64,000 bases of DNA from Aphanomyces cochlioides. Lineage: Eukaryota > Oomycota > Saprolegniomycetes > Saprolegniales > Verrucalvaceae. Under the pieces are notes generated by a model that searched no databases, was not told where the DNA came from, and worked only from the letters and a program-made list of their open reading frames with translations. Position 1 is the stretch's first letter. Each line of letters opens with the position of its first letter. Positions 52,188 to 63,260 of the stretch are shown piece after piece. The stretch lies in contig JAHQRK010000023.1 of assembly GCA_019828595.1 (NCBI GenBank), positions 434,001 through 498,000 of the forward strand, written 5' to 3'. The translations under genes and the position numbers were made by a program.

Positions 52188-54235
52188 ATGACCAAGTCGG
52201 TCAAGAAACGGCGCCGCTCTTTGACGCGAGCCTTGCCAGATGACCCTACCCACGACGCAGACAGCTCCAATACGAAACGTACCAAGAACAGTCCTCCAAA
52301 AAGCCGATTCAATTGCGTTGCGCCGGTGGATTTTGCATTCTCTGCTGTGTCACCAGCTTGGGTGTTGCAAGACGACGAAGATAGTGACGTTATCTACGAC
52401 GCCCATCTTTTCCAAGTATTTTCGCCCTTGGAACTCAATCCATCAGCTTATAATGCGTCGTCTTCTTGTAGGTCAACTTAGAATCTGGAATGAACAACGC
52501 GCTCGTTTTGCAAGTCATCGCGTCGGACGAAGGTTGCTTTGTGTGGCAGCGCGAGTATGACCGCCGAGGTCGAAGAGTACATTCTCTGACCATTGACTGA
52601 AGATTTCCTTGGCGTCATGTAGGAAATTTCAACGAGTTGCTCGGAAGCAATGACGGCAGTCGACGCGATTGACGAATTCATGGACGTCTTTGAGGAGAAG
52701 ACCAGCGTAGCATGGGAAGATCGAAGTGCCATGTCGGTCGATCCCCCGACTGGGTTTACTTATGTGCCGATGGAATACCCGTCGAGTTCATCGTGTGGAG
52801 CGTCTTCAACTCCACCGAAGAAGCTCCAGGAGCAAGTCCGCTCTCTCATGGCGCTCGTGTTTCACGATGAAGACGAGTATACGAGCGACGCAGCGGCTCT
52901 CACACCTCTTCAAGTTGCTTTGCTGTTCCAATCTCGTGGTCTCAAGTGTTGTGTTGATCTAGCTACCGTATGCTGCCATGGCATTTGACAAGGCGCATTT
53001 CATCTTGGATCAAATTGCCGCTATGCTTGGGTCCAAGAGTCGAGTGCGGCGGCTGAAGCTACGCCAAGCCAGCGAAGCGTTCTACTCTGGTACTTGCATT
53101 CTTCCATGCTTCGTTCGACGGTCGTCGCTTAGCCATTCCGCATGATTTTGGTCAGCCGATGCTGGACTGTGTGATTGATTCCATGGAGAAGATCGACAAT
53201 TGCCGCGAAACACTGCATGAACTGCGAGTGTCTTGTGTACGTCCATGCTAACCTTCATGATTATGAGCTAACTCTGGACTAGAATGGCCGTCCGTTGATG
53301 TCGTTAGACCCGTTGCACCAAAAGTACACCTCGTTGGAATGCCACTTGGAACTCGTTGACACGGACTCGCTTGAGTTCAACTTGGTCACGCAATATTTGA
53401 ACAATTCAAAAGCCCACGTCCAGTACGAAATGAAGATTGAGCATGTTTTTCGCGTCGCCAAAGAGGTTTTATGCATCTCTTCCGACAACATTTCACCCTG
53501 TGGCTCATTTTAGATGGAAGTTGACAAGTTTAAGCCCTTTGAAAGCTTTGACAACCGCATGGTAAGACTCGGCCGAGATTAAATTCTCGATTTCACCGAC
53601 ATTGTAGTTGTTGTGGCACGGTAGTTCGCTCTCCAACTGGTCTGGCATCTTGAAGGACGGACTGCGCATTGCGCCACCCAATGTAACAAGCAATGGACAC
53701 AGCTTTGGCAAGGGTATTTACTTTAGCGACTCTGTACGTCTAGCCTTGAAATGGCCTCAAGATGGAATAGGTGTCGAGATCTGCTCCTTATTGCCGCGCG
53801 ACACTGGATAAATCCAAAGGTATTCTACTGTTGAGCGAGGTATTGTCCTTATCTCCATGGAGTTTGTGAATCATTTTCAATCAAGGTGGCATTGGGCAAG
53901 TCGAATGCATGCACGGCGACGAATTCGAGAGCGATGAATGAAGTGGATTTTGTCGAGTTTCATAGCGTCGTTGGGCTTGGTTCGTTCACGCCAACTCCAG
54001 GACAAAACCATGTCCTTCCAGGTAGAGAAGCTCTCTGAACTCCAGAGATTGAAACCGAGGAATAGATGGCGCGACAATCCCTTTGGGAGCGTTGAAGCGC
54101 CAGTCGCTCGAGAACAAACGAACGCATCATCTCCACTTGGGCAGTGGGCTCGAATACAACGAGTATGTGATTTACAATCCAGCGCAGACGCGCATGCGCT
54201 ACCTGGTCGTGGCGGAGTTTTGCTTTGACACCTAA
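52188..54235 (+). CDS. Poly(ADP-ribose) polymerase, PARP2/3 type (WGR-regulatory-catalytic)
   Basis: About ten exons, 38-60 nt introns. A basic N-terminus '[20 protein letters not shown]' is followed by the WGR domain ('[20 protein letters not shown]', '[15 protein letters not shown]'), the helical regulatory domain ('[16 protein letters not shown]', '[20 protein letters not shown]') and the catalytic domain. The NAD-site triad is intact: His in '[11 protein letters not shown]', Tyr in '[19 protein letters not shown]', Glu in '[20 protein letters not shown]'. No zinc fingers or BRCT, so it belongs with PARP2/PARP3, which are DNA-break-activated. Apparent breaks near 53760 disappear when the 38-nt intron after 'FSDS' is removed. 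Confidence 0.93.
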
Positions 54236-54401
54236 GAAAAAAGCTGTAACATGGACTACAGCACCGTTGTCTTGAGCTGCAATGCGACTAGAGTGTGCTT
54301 CTGTGTTACCGAGCGCATCTAGCATAGAGAGGGTAACATGGCGTGTGTCGAGTGGAAGACTTGGCTGTGGATCGACATATTCTATTTCTTAGGGAAGGAT
54401 A

Positions 54402-54710
54402 CTACTTTTCCTCTTGCTTGCTCTTGCTCTTCTTGGTGTATTCTCGCGATGGAGGAATGGGCAATACGTTTGCCAAACCCAACAAGAAAGAGACGCGGTC
54501 GCTTGGCTGCGCGCCTACACTGAGCCAATACTTGACGCGGTCGTTGTTGACGCGGAGTTCCTTGACGCCGTCTGCAGCAGCGATCGGGTTGTACGTGCCT
54601 AGCACTTCCAAGTGGCGGCCGTCACGAGGGCAACGAGCATCTGCAGCAACAATACGATAGAAGGGTGAGTGGGTGCGGCCCCAGCGAGCAAGACGAAGGC
54701 GGACGACCAT
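54402..54710 (-). CDS. MRPS16: Mitochondrial small-subunit ribosomal protein bS16m
   Basis: 102 codons, intronless: 'MVVRLRLARWGRTHSPFYRI', 'VAADARCPRDGRHLEVLGTY', 'NPIAAADG' and 'RVKYWLSVGAQPSDRVSFLL' follow bS16 throughout. In the mitochondrial ribosome it sits in the body of the small subunit. It lacks an obvious presequence, as is usual for bS16m, whose basic N-terminus acts for import. ATTGG/CCAAT words lie within 60 bp upstream (about 54765). Confidence 0.95.
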   Translation of the reverse strand: MVVRLRLARWGRTHSPFYRIVAADARCPRDGRHLEVLGTYNPIAAADGVKELRVNNDRVKYWLSVGAQPSDRVSFLLGLANVLPIPPSREYTKKSKSKQEEK

Positions 54711-55624
54711 GTAAACTTGGCGGAATCAACTTATTCACTGGCTCATGGGCACTCCTGACCAATCTGGCCAATCATCAACATAATAAAAATTAATTGGTTA
54801 AAATAAAAATTAATAAAGTTCAAACCAATTAAAATAATAAAATCAGTTTAAAAAGAACTAATTTTGACAAATCAACGAGTTTACGATATCCAAAAAAAGA
54901 ATAAAGATTCTCCTTACCAATTACGTGTGATGTCTTCCTAGTCGTCATCGTTTCTAAGCCGTTATATCTATAAGTACTCTTTATGTTTAATAAAAAGGGT
55001 GAACGGGCACTTGCTCATTACGTTCATGCAACCATTCAGAGTTAAAATTATGGAGTCTGTCATGCTACAGATGTATGAGCTTTACTATTAATAGTGTTGC
55101 TCTAGCAATTGTTTTTGACATTCAGATCATTTGTAACTTTTGTCCTTATCATATCCTCATATCTCAAAATCAACCAGCATTATAAATTAAAGAAGTAGTC
55201 ATCTCGCAAGTTACAAGATGTGAACACTGACAATTTTAAGTGTAGCAAACATAACCAGTTTAGTGGGCTTAAAATAAAGTGTAACTCGAAATGCTCATAT
55301 TTATAAATGTTTGATACCGATGGAAAATATAGCGACCAGGCCCTAATGTTATGCTGATTAAAGTCAGCGAGAAGATCCAAGAGAGAAGATATCGTCTTCA
55401 CTTCTATTCTCAGAGTCATTCTCTCGTTCAGAAGACCATTAAATACAAGAGAGAAGATATCGTCTTCACTTCTATTCTCAGAGTCATTCTCTCGATCCTT
55501 TTAAATGATACACCCGAAATCTCGCCCGTAGTAAACTACGTCCTCAAAGGAGGCTACAACTCGGTCCGCTAGCTTTGAACTCTTGATACACATAGGAGTT
55601 TAACTTTAAATCCTTAGTCAACTA
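54711..55624. other. AT-rich intergenic region
   Basis: About 0.9 kb with no supported gene, upstream of bS16m on one side. It includes the short tandem duplication listed at 55378-55494. The open frame crossing that duplication (from 55351) simply follows the repeated DNA. Confidence 0.6.
55378..55494. repeat. Tandem direct repeat, 49 bp units, 68-bp period
   Basis: The word starting CAAGAGAGAAGATATCGTCT at 55378 recurs identically at 55446 and stays identical for about 49 bp (to ...CATTCTCTCG), with a 19-bp unrelated spacer between the two copies. Confidence 0.92.
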
Positions 55625-56079
55625 CCGTATTTCCTGTAAGGTTGTCACCACAATTTTTTCCCATTGAGTTGTCACCACTGATAAAATTATTTAAATGATT
55701 CATACGAATTTATAGTATACATTTATAATACATTCTGATGAAATTTTTCGGAGTTCCCCTTGAGTTGTCACCAGTCAGATCTTATTGGAAGAAATGCAAT
55801 GGTTCAATTAGACACCAGGGCCATAAATTTGTCGTGTTCATGCGTTGCAGTCGGCAAAACTGTACCCAAATGAGCGTTGAAGGTTTTCATTCTCCCAAAC
55901 TGGAGTCAGCCACTCGTAAAGTCGACATATGACTGCGAGGTGTTCATAATCATGATATGATTGGTAGATAATTACAATTTTTACCCAATCAAATGTACCA
56001 CATTTTGATTTCTGATTTCCTTTGGACTTGTCACCATTTTCGAAAATCATTCGTGGTGACAACCTTACGGGAAATACGG
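55625..56079. mobile_element. MITE-like element with TA target site (Tc1/mariner-type)
   Basis: Terminal inverted repeats CCGTATTTCCTGTAAGG (from 55625) and its partner ending at 56079 match over about 27 bp with one mismatch, and each end abuts TA (55623-55624, 56080-56081). Inside the 455 bp the word TTGTCACCA occurs four times on the plus strand and once inverted, mostly near the ends, as with subterminal transposase-binding repeats. No coding capacity. Superfamily is inferred from the TA duplication. Confidence 0.82.
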
Positions 56080-56165
56080 TACTAGTACTAATTATTAGCC
56101 AATCATTTTCCTCTTTGTAGAAATACAATTTCAACATTAGCCAATCAGGCATCTTGGATTCGCTC

Positions 56166-56186
56166 TATCCGGATAATAACCGGATA
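56166..56186. promoter_or_regulatory. ATCCGGATAATAACCGGATAA motif directly at the PRORP start
   Basis: TATCCGGATAAT is followed immediately by AACCGGATAA, ending at the base before the PRORP ATG (56187). CCAAT boxes at 56099-56103 and 56141-56145 lie just upstream. The motif matches those before genes at 10090 and 32949. Confidence 0.42.
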
Positions 56187-58086
56187 ATGTTTTGTGACAG
56201 TCTCCATCCGATTGATTTGGCGCGAGAAACAATGCGGCGGTTCGGACAACGGACAATCTGGAAGGCGCATCATGCGTACATTGCAGGAAGGACTCCGCAA
56301 ATTGTCCGTCTTTTTAACGGTGAAGCATCCAAGAAAGAAATCACCTTCAATCCGCCGATCCACAGATTGATCTACCGTGAGGCTGCATCTCTAGAAAAGA
56401 CATTCGAAGTGCTCGAGTCTCGTGTCGCACCGTTTGATTCGAAAGGATGCGATACGTTTTACCATAAGTGCCTTGAAGAGTCTCTTGATGCTGTGCTTTT
56501 CCAACGAGTGATTAAGTACTTTGACCGATTTCTCCATGAAGATGAAACTGGACCGAGCAACGGCACCATGTCGTCTGTCGTTGCGTTGTTAATAAAACAT
56601 GGTACGTCAACCACTAAAATGGTTGAAGAAGATGACTGTCATGCGACACAGGTCTTGTGGAGCTCGCTGAGCAGTATTTGGAGAAACGCCGGGAAAACTT
56701 TCCAACATCCCCTATGCATTTTCGCGCCTACGCTCCACTCTTGGAACACTACATCAACAGTACGAATACAGCATACGTTTCTCGCTCACTCCTCGTGTAG
56801 CATGTGACTTTAATCGAGCATGGGCCTTTTGGACAACGATAAAGCAGTCAGGTGTTTACCTTGACAAAGAAACTGTCGGTCCCGTCTTGGTACCGTGGTA
56901 CCCTCGCATCGTGAATTACGTTGACCTAGGTTTCATTTGCACTTGCAACGTCAAAGGATGGCAAAATGTTTAAATATGTCTTGCAAAGCTTGGCCGAACT
57001 GCGATACCAACTCTCAATTGCCGATAGAGACAGCTGGTTGAAGCAAAACAACTCAGCTTGGACTGTTTCCCACGTTAAAGAGCATGACATGCTGCCAGTA
57101 CAGCATTTCCGATTAAACTTCTCCGCTAATGCTGCCGCTTTAGGCTTGTTCGTCATGTGGCCGCGCGTTGGAAAAATTGCCGATCCATCCTGACGAGTAC
57201 AACCAATTGTGTCAAGCAATCAAGCTGTTGTGTCTGGCAAAGCATTCGTCTTTGGCAAAATGGACACCTGAAGCGAAGACCGACATCTTGAACCAGTTTG
57301 AAGCGTGGCTCGACCGTCAACATGCCAAAGTTCGTCCCGGAAAGCTCCATTACATCATTGATGGTCCAAATGTGGCGTACATGAACCAAAACTATGAGGG
57401 CGGTGCTTTTCGCTTCGACTACATCGACAAGGTTGTGCAAAACCTCGAATCCCAAGGCCACGTGGTATCTGTGACACTCCCAGCCATATATTTCGACGAA
57501 GTGTCCATTCTGAGTGTCAAAGCCACAACAGTTACGAGACGATTGGTATGTTCCTCATGTGACATCAAGTAATTGTTCTTCGAAGAGGAAGGAAGGTGTA
57601 GTGTTTAAAAGAACGCGCACAGAAGCCGACAAGAAGTTTTTGGACGAATGGCAAGGGCAAGATATTGCGTTTAAGTGCCAACGTGAGGTCTGGTGCTGCT
57701 CTTGATGAGTTTCCCCTGAATTTGGCGATGTCTAGGTGGCGTCGGACGACTTGTTTTGGATGTATGGATGTGCCTACTTAGTGTCATTGCATGGATCAGG
57801 CAATGTCCGCGTCGTCACGAATGACATTTTACGCGATCATATATTTGTCCTTACGGACGAAATGAACATTCAGCGTGATCTCATTGACCGATGGAAAGAT
57901 TCGACAGTCGTTGGACTCCACATCCTCGACAAGAACACGCAAGCCAACGAAAGGTCAGGGGGAAACGACGGGATTACTTTGGAATTCCTCGATCCGCCAA
58001 GATATTCCCGCGTTATCCAAGGCGATCAAGACGGCTATCATTTACCTATTGCTGGACAGTCTGATTGGCTATGCCTCCATCGCTAA
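56187..58086 (+). CDS. PRORP: Protein-only RNase P (PRORP)
   Basis: About eight exons. The N-terminal half is PPR-like helices ('MSSVVALLIKHGLVELAEQY', 'CDFNRAWAFWTTIKQSGVYL', 'YVLQSLAELRYQLSIADRDS'). After an intron, the zinc-site pair appears in 'ACSSCGRALEKLPIHPDEYN'. The NYN nuclease domain follows with its acidic residues in 'LHYIIDGPNVAYMNQNYEGG', 'VASDDLFWMYGCAYLVSLHG' and 'VRVVTNDILRDHIF', then the closing 'PPRYSRVIQGDQDGYHLPIA' and 'DWLC'. It removes 5' leaders of pre-tRNAs without RNA. Compartment is uncertain: no clear mitochondrial or plastid presequence is visible at this start. Confidence 0.92.
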
Positions 58087-58220
58087 GACAATTTCCGTCG
58101 AGAGTGTGTGAGGCATGATGACAACGACAAAACGACCCAAGAGTGGTCAAAATAGCGTATCTGTCAGCGTGGACATTAACCGCATGAGACAAATGTGACA
58201 GAATTATTCCTTGGTCAACG

Positions 58221-59393
58221 ATGTTTTACTCATGCTACTTGCTCACGCCGGAACTCCCGCCGAAGCGTATGAAGCGGTCGTACATAGGATTCACGGTCAC
58301 TCCCCAGCGACGAATTCGACAGCATAATGGTGAGCTCGTTAATGGTGCAAAAAAGACTCTACCCCATCGACCATGGTACTGTCAATTGGATCCATCTGAC
58401 TCAGCGACTTCCTCAGGGAAATGGTTCTCGTAGTGTATGGCTTTCCTACCAAGGAATTAGCGCTTCAATGTAAGTGTAAAATGGAGATAGTACTAGAATC
58501 TGATGGACTTATTTACACAGTTGAGTGGGTATGGCAGCATCCTTACAACAGTCGCTTCACAAAGCCAACGATGGGTCATCTCAAATCGGACAAATCACTT
58601 GGCAACATGCGCTGCATCCAACGCAAAATACGAGAATTGCATCTCATTCTCAACTTGCCGCCGTGGTCTCAACTTGAATTGACACTGTCGTACACATCCC
58701 AAGGTACACTGAGTTTATCTTTCTTCATGGACAACCTCATACGCCACAGAGATGTTTGACATGGGGCAATCGCTTGATGCGTTTCAACTTCCATCGCAAA
58801 TGCGCATTGTCATGGTTAGCTTGGATGAACTGCCGGCAAGTCATGATACGCTCGAAGAAGACCAACAGACAACACACGACTGCACAGAGTGTTCAGAGCC
58901 TATTGCCCCTGATCAACCTATGCTGCAATGCTACCACCTTGCATGTCCAATGAAGGCACACGTACCTTGTCTGTCGAGCAAATTTACGCTCCTCGAGTCT
59001 TCGGTGCCTCACTTGGGAACGTGCAGTATATGCAACGACGAATTGGTATGGTCGCGACTCTTAGAACTCGCTGTAAATCCAACTGAGTCGAAGAAACGCA
59101 AGCCGTCGCGAAGAGAAAGAACAAGACGAAAGAAAGCAAGAGCAACGAGTAAAAAGATAAAACGGCAAACTCGCACGAAGAATGGATCCGAGGAAGAGAG
59201 CGCAGATGAAGTGGCAAGCGCCTCACCAAGGTCATCTGTGGATCATCCCAACTCCGATCCCCATGGTTGGGAAAATCATGAAGTTGTCGAAATATTGTCA
59301 TCGACGGAGAAAGAGACGTTGATTCCATCTGAAAACGGCATGGACGAAGCCGATTTGACGCCTTGTGAAATTGATCTTACGCAAGAAGACTAA
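58221..59393 (+). CDS. SLX1: Structure-specific endonuclease subunit SLX1
   Basis: Four exons; all three introns keep phase (after 'HRPW', 'ALQ' and 'TSQ'). The GIY-YIG nuclease is 'MFYSCYLLTPELPPKRMKRS', 'YIGFTVTPQRRIRQHNGELV', 'NGAKKT', then 'EMVLVVYGFPTKELALQFEW' and 'VWQHPYNSRF'. A Cys/His zinc region follows: 'CTECSEPIAPDQPMLQCYHL', 'HVPCLS', 'CSICNDELVW', the SLX4-binding RING-like domain. A basic stretch and an acidic tail with 'VVEILSST' and 'CEIDLTQED', which look like SUMO-interacting motifs, end the protein. SLX1-SLX4 cuts branched DNA and Holliday junctions. Confidence 0.93.
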
Positions 59394-59449
59394 AGAGCAC
59401 AATCGGTTACGTTGACTTTTTGAGTTGAAACTGCTTCGCCAGAAAGGCA

Positions 59450-60022
59450 ATGGGTCGGAGTCAAGTCGGCGTTAACACTTCGTTGCTCAATTTACCAAGT
59501 CCAACTGAGCGAGTATGTCCATGCAACCTCCTCCACTCGCCTCACCGAGATTAATGTACTTCCTCAGGATCACAATGGAACTTTACCAGCTCGACCAGTT
59601 TTTCCAGGCTCTCCGTAAGTACACACGTCCTCATTGCTTCGCTGATGGCAACGACCATTAGAATATGGAACTCGACTGATTCCTCCTCCACATTCCGCGC
59701 AAGCAGTCGTCGACGTCATGCAAATCGGGAGAAACAGCGCCAACCGACCGACTTGACAGGTAAGTTGGTGCAATATCTGCAGTTTTTTACTTGAACCTGT
59801 CTAGATGGACACAATGATTGGGAGTACATCGTTCTTATAATTGTCGTGGCGTCTGTTTGGATCGCTGGCGTGTGGTTCGCCCTGGGCATGCTCCGCTTCC
59901 CTTTTCAAATCTATTATGTCGAAGCCACACTTATCGTCTTTGGCCCTCTTGTTCCATTATATTGGCTAGTGCGTCAACTCTTTCCATGTGCCTTCCGCGA
60001 CGCCTCCATCGAGTTCAAGTGA
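59450..60022 (+). CDS. Unknown small membrane protein with two or three helices
   Basis: The reliable part is the last exon (59805-60022 approximately): 'YIVLIIVVASVWIAGVWFAL' and 'EATLIVFGPLVPLYWLV' are membrane helices, followed by 'RQLFPCAFRDASIEFK' and TGA. A 43-nt intron before it and another at about 59612-59660 connect in phase back to 'TEINVLPQDHNGTLPARPVF' and 'SSTFRASSRRRHANREKQRQ'. The first exon is not settled. No family recognised. Confidence 0.5.
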
Positions 60023-60076
60023 GCAGTCCAAAACCATTCCATGCGCATCTAGTCGCATTCCCCCTGCTCATTTCAT

Positions 60077-60968
60077 TCAGCCCTCAAGCCACTCAGCCAT
60101 TTTGACGCGACTGTTCGTTCGAGTCATCAGGATATGCTGTCGGACGACAATGCTATCGCTGTGGACTGCACATTTCAGTTTTTGAGCTCTCATGACGTCA
60201 ATAAATTCTGGTGTCAATGTCAATCTGCAGCAAGTCGAGCTTGAAAAATATGTTCTATTTCGATGGTTACCTGATGCGTAGAACAGATAGCAAGGGACAC
60301 ATGCAGACATCTTGAGGTATGTCGAGAGACTTTCCATTCTGTTAATCATCCTCCAGAATGCAAACTTCAAGATGTGACACTCGCGTGTCATCCACATGAA
60401 TGTTGACGAAGCGAACCAATCAAACGCCATGCCGACGACGTAGCTCTTGCCAGATTGCCTTTGCTCACTGTCGATCGTTTCCAGGCAAACAACAGCCGCT
60501 CGTTTCCTCACAAAGCTAAATCCGCACGCCGTCGTGCCCATCGAATGCCGCGCTTCGCCTCGCTAATGTTGTCCAAGCCTCTGTCCAAGTGCTTTGTATC
60601 CAACCTGTGAAACTTGATATACTTCAACATGTCTATTGCATTCCAAGACGATTCAACCTCGGACATCATGCAATACGAACTTGGTACGCCATGATCGTTA
60701 AGCACTCTCCCTTCGTGTCAGCACAACCATGGTATCTACTCGTAGTTTTCTAGCGCTCACGAACTCTCGTCAGATACTCTAGAGCCTGTAGAAACGACAG
60801 CTTAATCGCGCATGTGGGGTTTTGTATCAAGCAACGCTCCACAAAAGCTGCAATTGATGCGCAAAGTTCATTGACGGATATTTCAGAGAGGAGTATTAAT
60901 AGAACTGCGCGAAATGGAGACTGCGGTGTGGGTTGATGAGCGAGCTTGCGAGATCCTTCTTTCAGCAC
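60077..60968 (-). CDS. Unknown spliced protein
   Basis: Protein-like blocks on the minus strand are 'SPFRAVLLILLSEISVNELC' and 'KLSFLQALEYLTRVRE' (60750-60968), 'VPSSYCMMSEVESSWNAIDM' and 'LKYIKFHRLDTKHLDRGLDN' (60530-60700), and 'FEQRQSGKSYVVGMAFDWFA' (about 60400-60460), joined by a 45-nt GT-AG intron to the block before it. The 3' end is unclear. Composition suggests a soluble helical protein with no recognised domain. Confidence 0.4.
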
Positions 60969-61162
60969 GTGGTTGTGCTGTCTGCGAGGCAGGTTCCATG
61001 AAGAGCCAGCCTATCAATGCCCCTTGCGTCGATTCGTATGGTGGCTTGACGTCCTCTTCGATTTGTAATCAGGAGATCTAGAATATAAAATTTAAGAGGT
61101 TTCAAGGACGACGGAGAAATTCGACGGTCATTTTTATATTCGCAGTCAAGAGCTCAAGCAAG

Positions 61163-62460
61163 ATGACGTTCCAAAAGATTCACGTTGAAAACCCAGTCGT
61201 TGACTTGGACGGCGATGAAATGACGCGCATTATCTGGCAATTGATCAAGGACAAGTTGATCTTTCCGTTCTTGGACTTGAAGACTGAATACTACGACTTG
61301 GGCGTCGAACACCGCGATGCGACGAACGACGGTACGAATTTCCAATTTGAATGGAATCTGAAAGCGTGCGCTTTGTAGAAGTGACGCTTGCCGCTGCTGC
61401 TGCCATTAAGAAGCACAATGTCGGTATCAAGTGTGCCACTATTACGCCTGATGAAGCTCGTGTCACTGAATTTAACTTGAAGGAAATGTGGAAGAGCCCC
61501 AACGGCACCCTTCGTAACGAATTGGGCGGCACTGTGTTCCGTGAACCAATTCTTTGCAACAACATTCCTCGTCTTGTCCCTGGCTGGAAGGAACCCATCA
61601 TCATTGGTCGCCATGCATTTGGTGACCAATACAAGGCCACTGACTTTGTCGCTCCCGGCAAGGGCACATTCAAAGTGAGCTTCATCCCCGATGATGCCAC
61701 GCAAAAGACCCAAGAATGGAACGTCTACCACTTTGGTGATGATGCTGGTGGTGTCGGCATGGGCATGTACAACACCAAAGAATCCATTCATGGTTTCGCC
61801 AAGGCTTGCTTGGAATATGCCCTTAACCGCAAGATGCCATTGTATTTGTCGACCAAGAACACGATCTTGAAGCGCTATGATGGCCAGTTCAAGGATGTCT
61901 TCCAAGAATTGTACGAAGCTGAATACGCTGAAGCTTACAAGGCTGCTGGTATTTGGTACGAACACCGTTTGATTGACGATATGGTGGCCCAATGCTTGAA
62001 GTCCAAGGGTGGCTTTGTCTGGGCTTGCAAGAACTACGATGGTGATGTCCAATCTGACATTTTGGCCCAAGGTTTCGGCTCTCTCGGTTTGATGACCAGT
62101 GTTCTCATGACTCCTGATGGCAAGACGATTGAAGCTGAAGCTGCCCACGGCACCGTCACACGCCACTACCGAGTGCACCAAAAGGGCGGTGAAACGAGCA
62201 CGAACTCGATTGCGAGCATTTTCGCTTGGACTCGTGGTTTGCTCCACCGTGCTGCTTTGGACAACAACGACAAGTTGAAATTGTTCTGCGAACAATTGGA
62301 AGCTACCGTCATTGAAACTGTCGAAGCCGGTCAAATGACCAAGGACTTGGCTTTGTTGATTCACGAAGACAAGATGGAACGCAAGCATTGGCTCAACACG
62401 TTTGAATTCTTGGACGCCGTTGCTGAAAACTTGACCAAGAAGTTGAATGCTCTCTTTTAA
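61163..62460 (+). CDS. IDH1: NADP-dependent isocitrate dehydrogenase
   Basis: Two exons (61163-61331, 61379-62460) give 416 residues, the usual size for eukaryotic NADP-IDH. It starts '[20 protein letters not shown]' with '[18 protein letters not shown]', then the substrate and NADP-binding blocks '[15 protein letters not shown]', '[20 protein letters not shown]', '[15 protein letters not shown]', '[20 protein letters not shown]' and '[14 protein letters not shown]'. The enzyme makes 2-oxoglutarate and NADPH. There is no presequence and no peroxisomal SKL, so it is probably cytosolic. Codon use is strongly biased to C/G-ending triplets, as in highly expressed genes. The 47-nt intron explains the apparent frameshift after 'DATND'. 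Confidence 0.97.
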
Positions 62461-63260
62461 ATCTATCTTAATATCATAGACGCCTACGATCTCATCGTGT
62501 GCGCGACCTGCGTGCCATTTGATGGTTGTGATGAAGATAACTGTCAAAGAATGTTCATTGGAATTCCAAAATGATTATTTTGACGAAATATGTTTATACT
62601 TAGCCCAAATGTTGAATCAATACTTTAACCAAATATAATTTTGTTGACAAATATGTTGACCAATAAATTCACAATTAGTCCTTAAAGACAATGTTACTGA
62701 TTTTAGAAACAAGATCAAGTCATATTTCCATATCTGTTGGCATCTTTCTGCTTGTAATTTTATCCTTTGTCGGGCTTTATAACGTAGAATATCCTTGAAA
62801 TGTTTTTCTTTGTAGAATAAAGAAGCTGCGCTCCGAAATTGTATCGTAATTGTGGATAGCGACCATTAGCACCAGTGGATAATAGAATTTTCGATGGAAT
62901 TCCTTAAATCAAATTTTTCTATTGGTTATAATAATGTAAATTTTAGCCAACTAAAATAGATGGCAATTATTTACCCGGTATTTACGACCAGGATTTCTCC
63001 AGCTTCGCACTCGTCATGCCAACCTTTCGTAGCTCTACAGTTTGCAAAGTCACCTATCCTTATTTCTATGTATATTCATAGAATAATATCCAATTCTTAT
63101 GCACAAAATCGTGGCAAATGATCAATTCTTGAATTAATTTTAGTACCTTTTTTATTTTTTTTATGGATATTTACCCGGTGTGGACTTTGAAATATCGGGT
63201 ATTTTCCGTCGGAACCCTTTCTCGTTCTTTCCCCAATCTGCCATCCTCTCTTAGCGCCGC
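62461..63260. other. AT-rich intergenic region
   Basis: 800 bp with no supported gene. TTTACCCGGT occurs at about 62971-62980 and again at about 63170-63179, both upstream of the next gene; otherwise nothing stands out. Confidence 0.6.

Noticed and set aside
61332..61378. Frameshift in isocitrate dehydrogenase
   Set aside because: A 47-nt GT-AG intron with correct phase explains it and yields the expected family length.
61291..62547. 418-codon open frame on the minus strand opposite the isocitrate dehydrogenase gene
   Set aside because: It mirrors the strongly biased codons of IDH on the other strand; its composition matches no protein family and the plus-strand product is certain.
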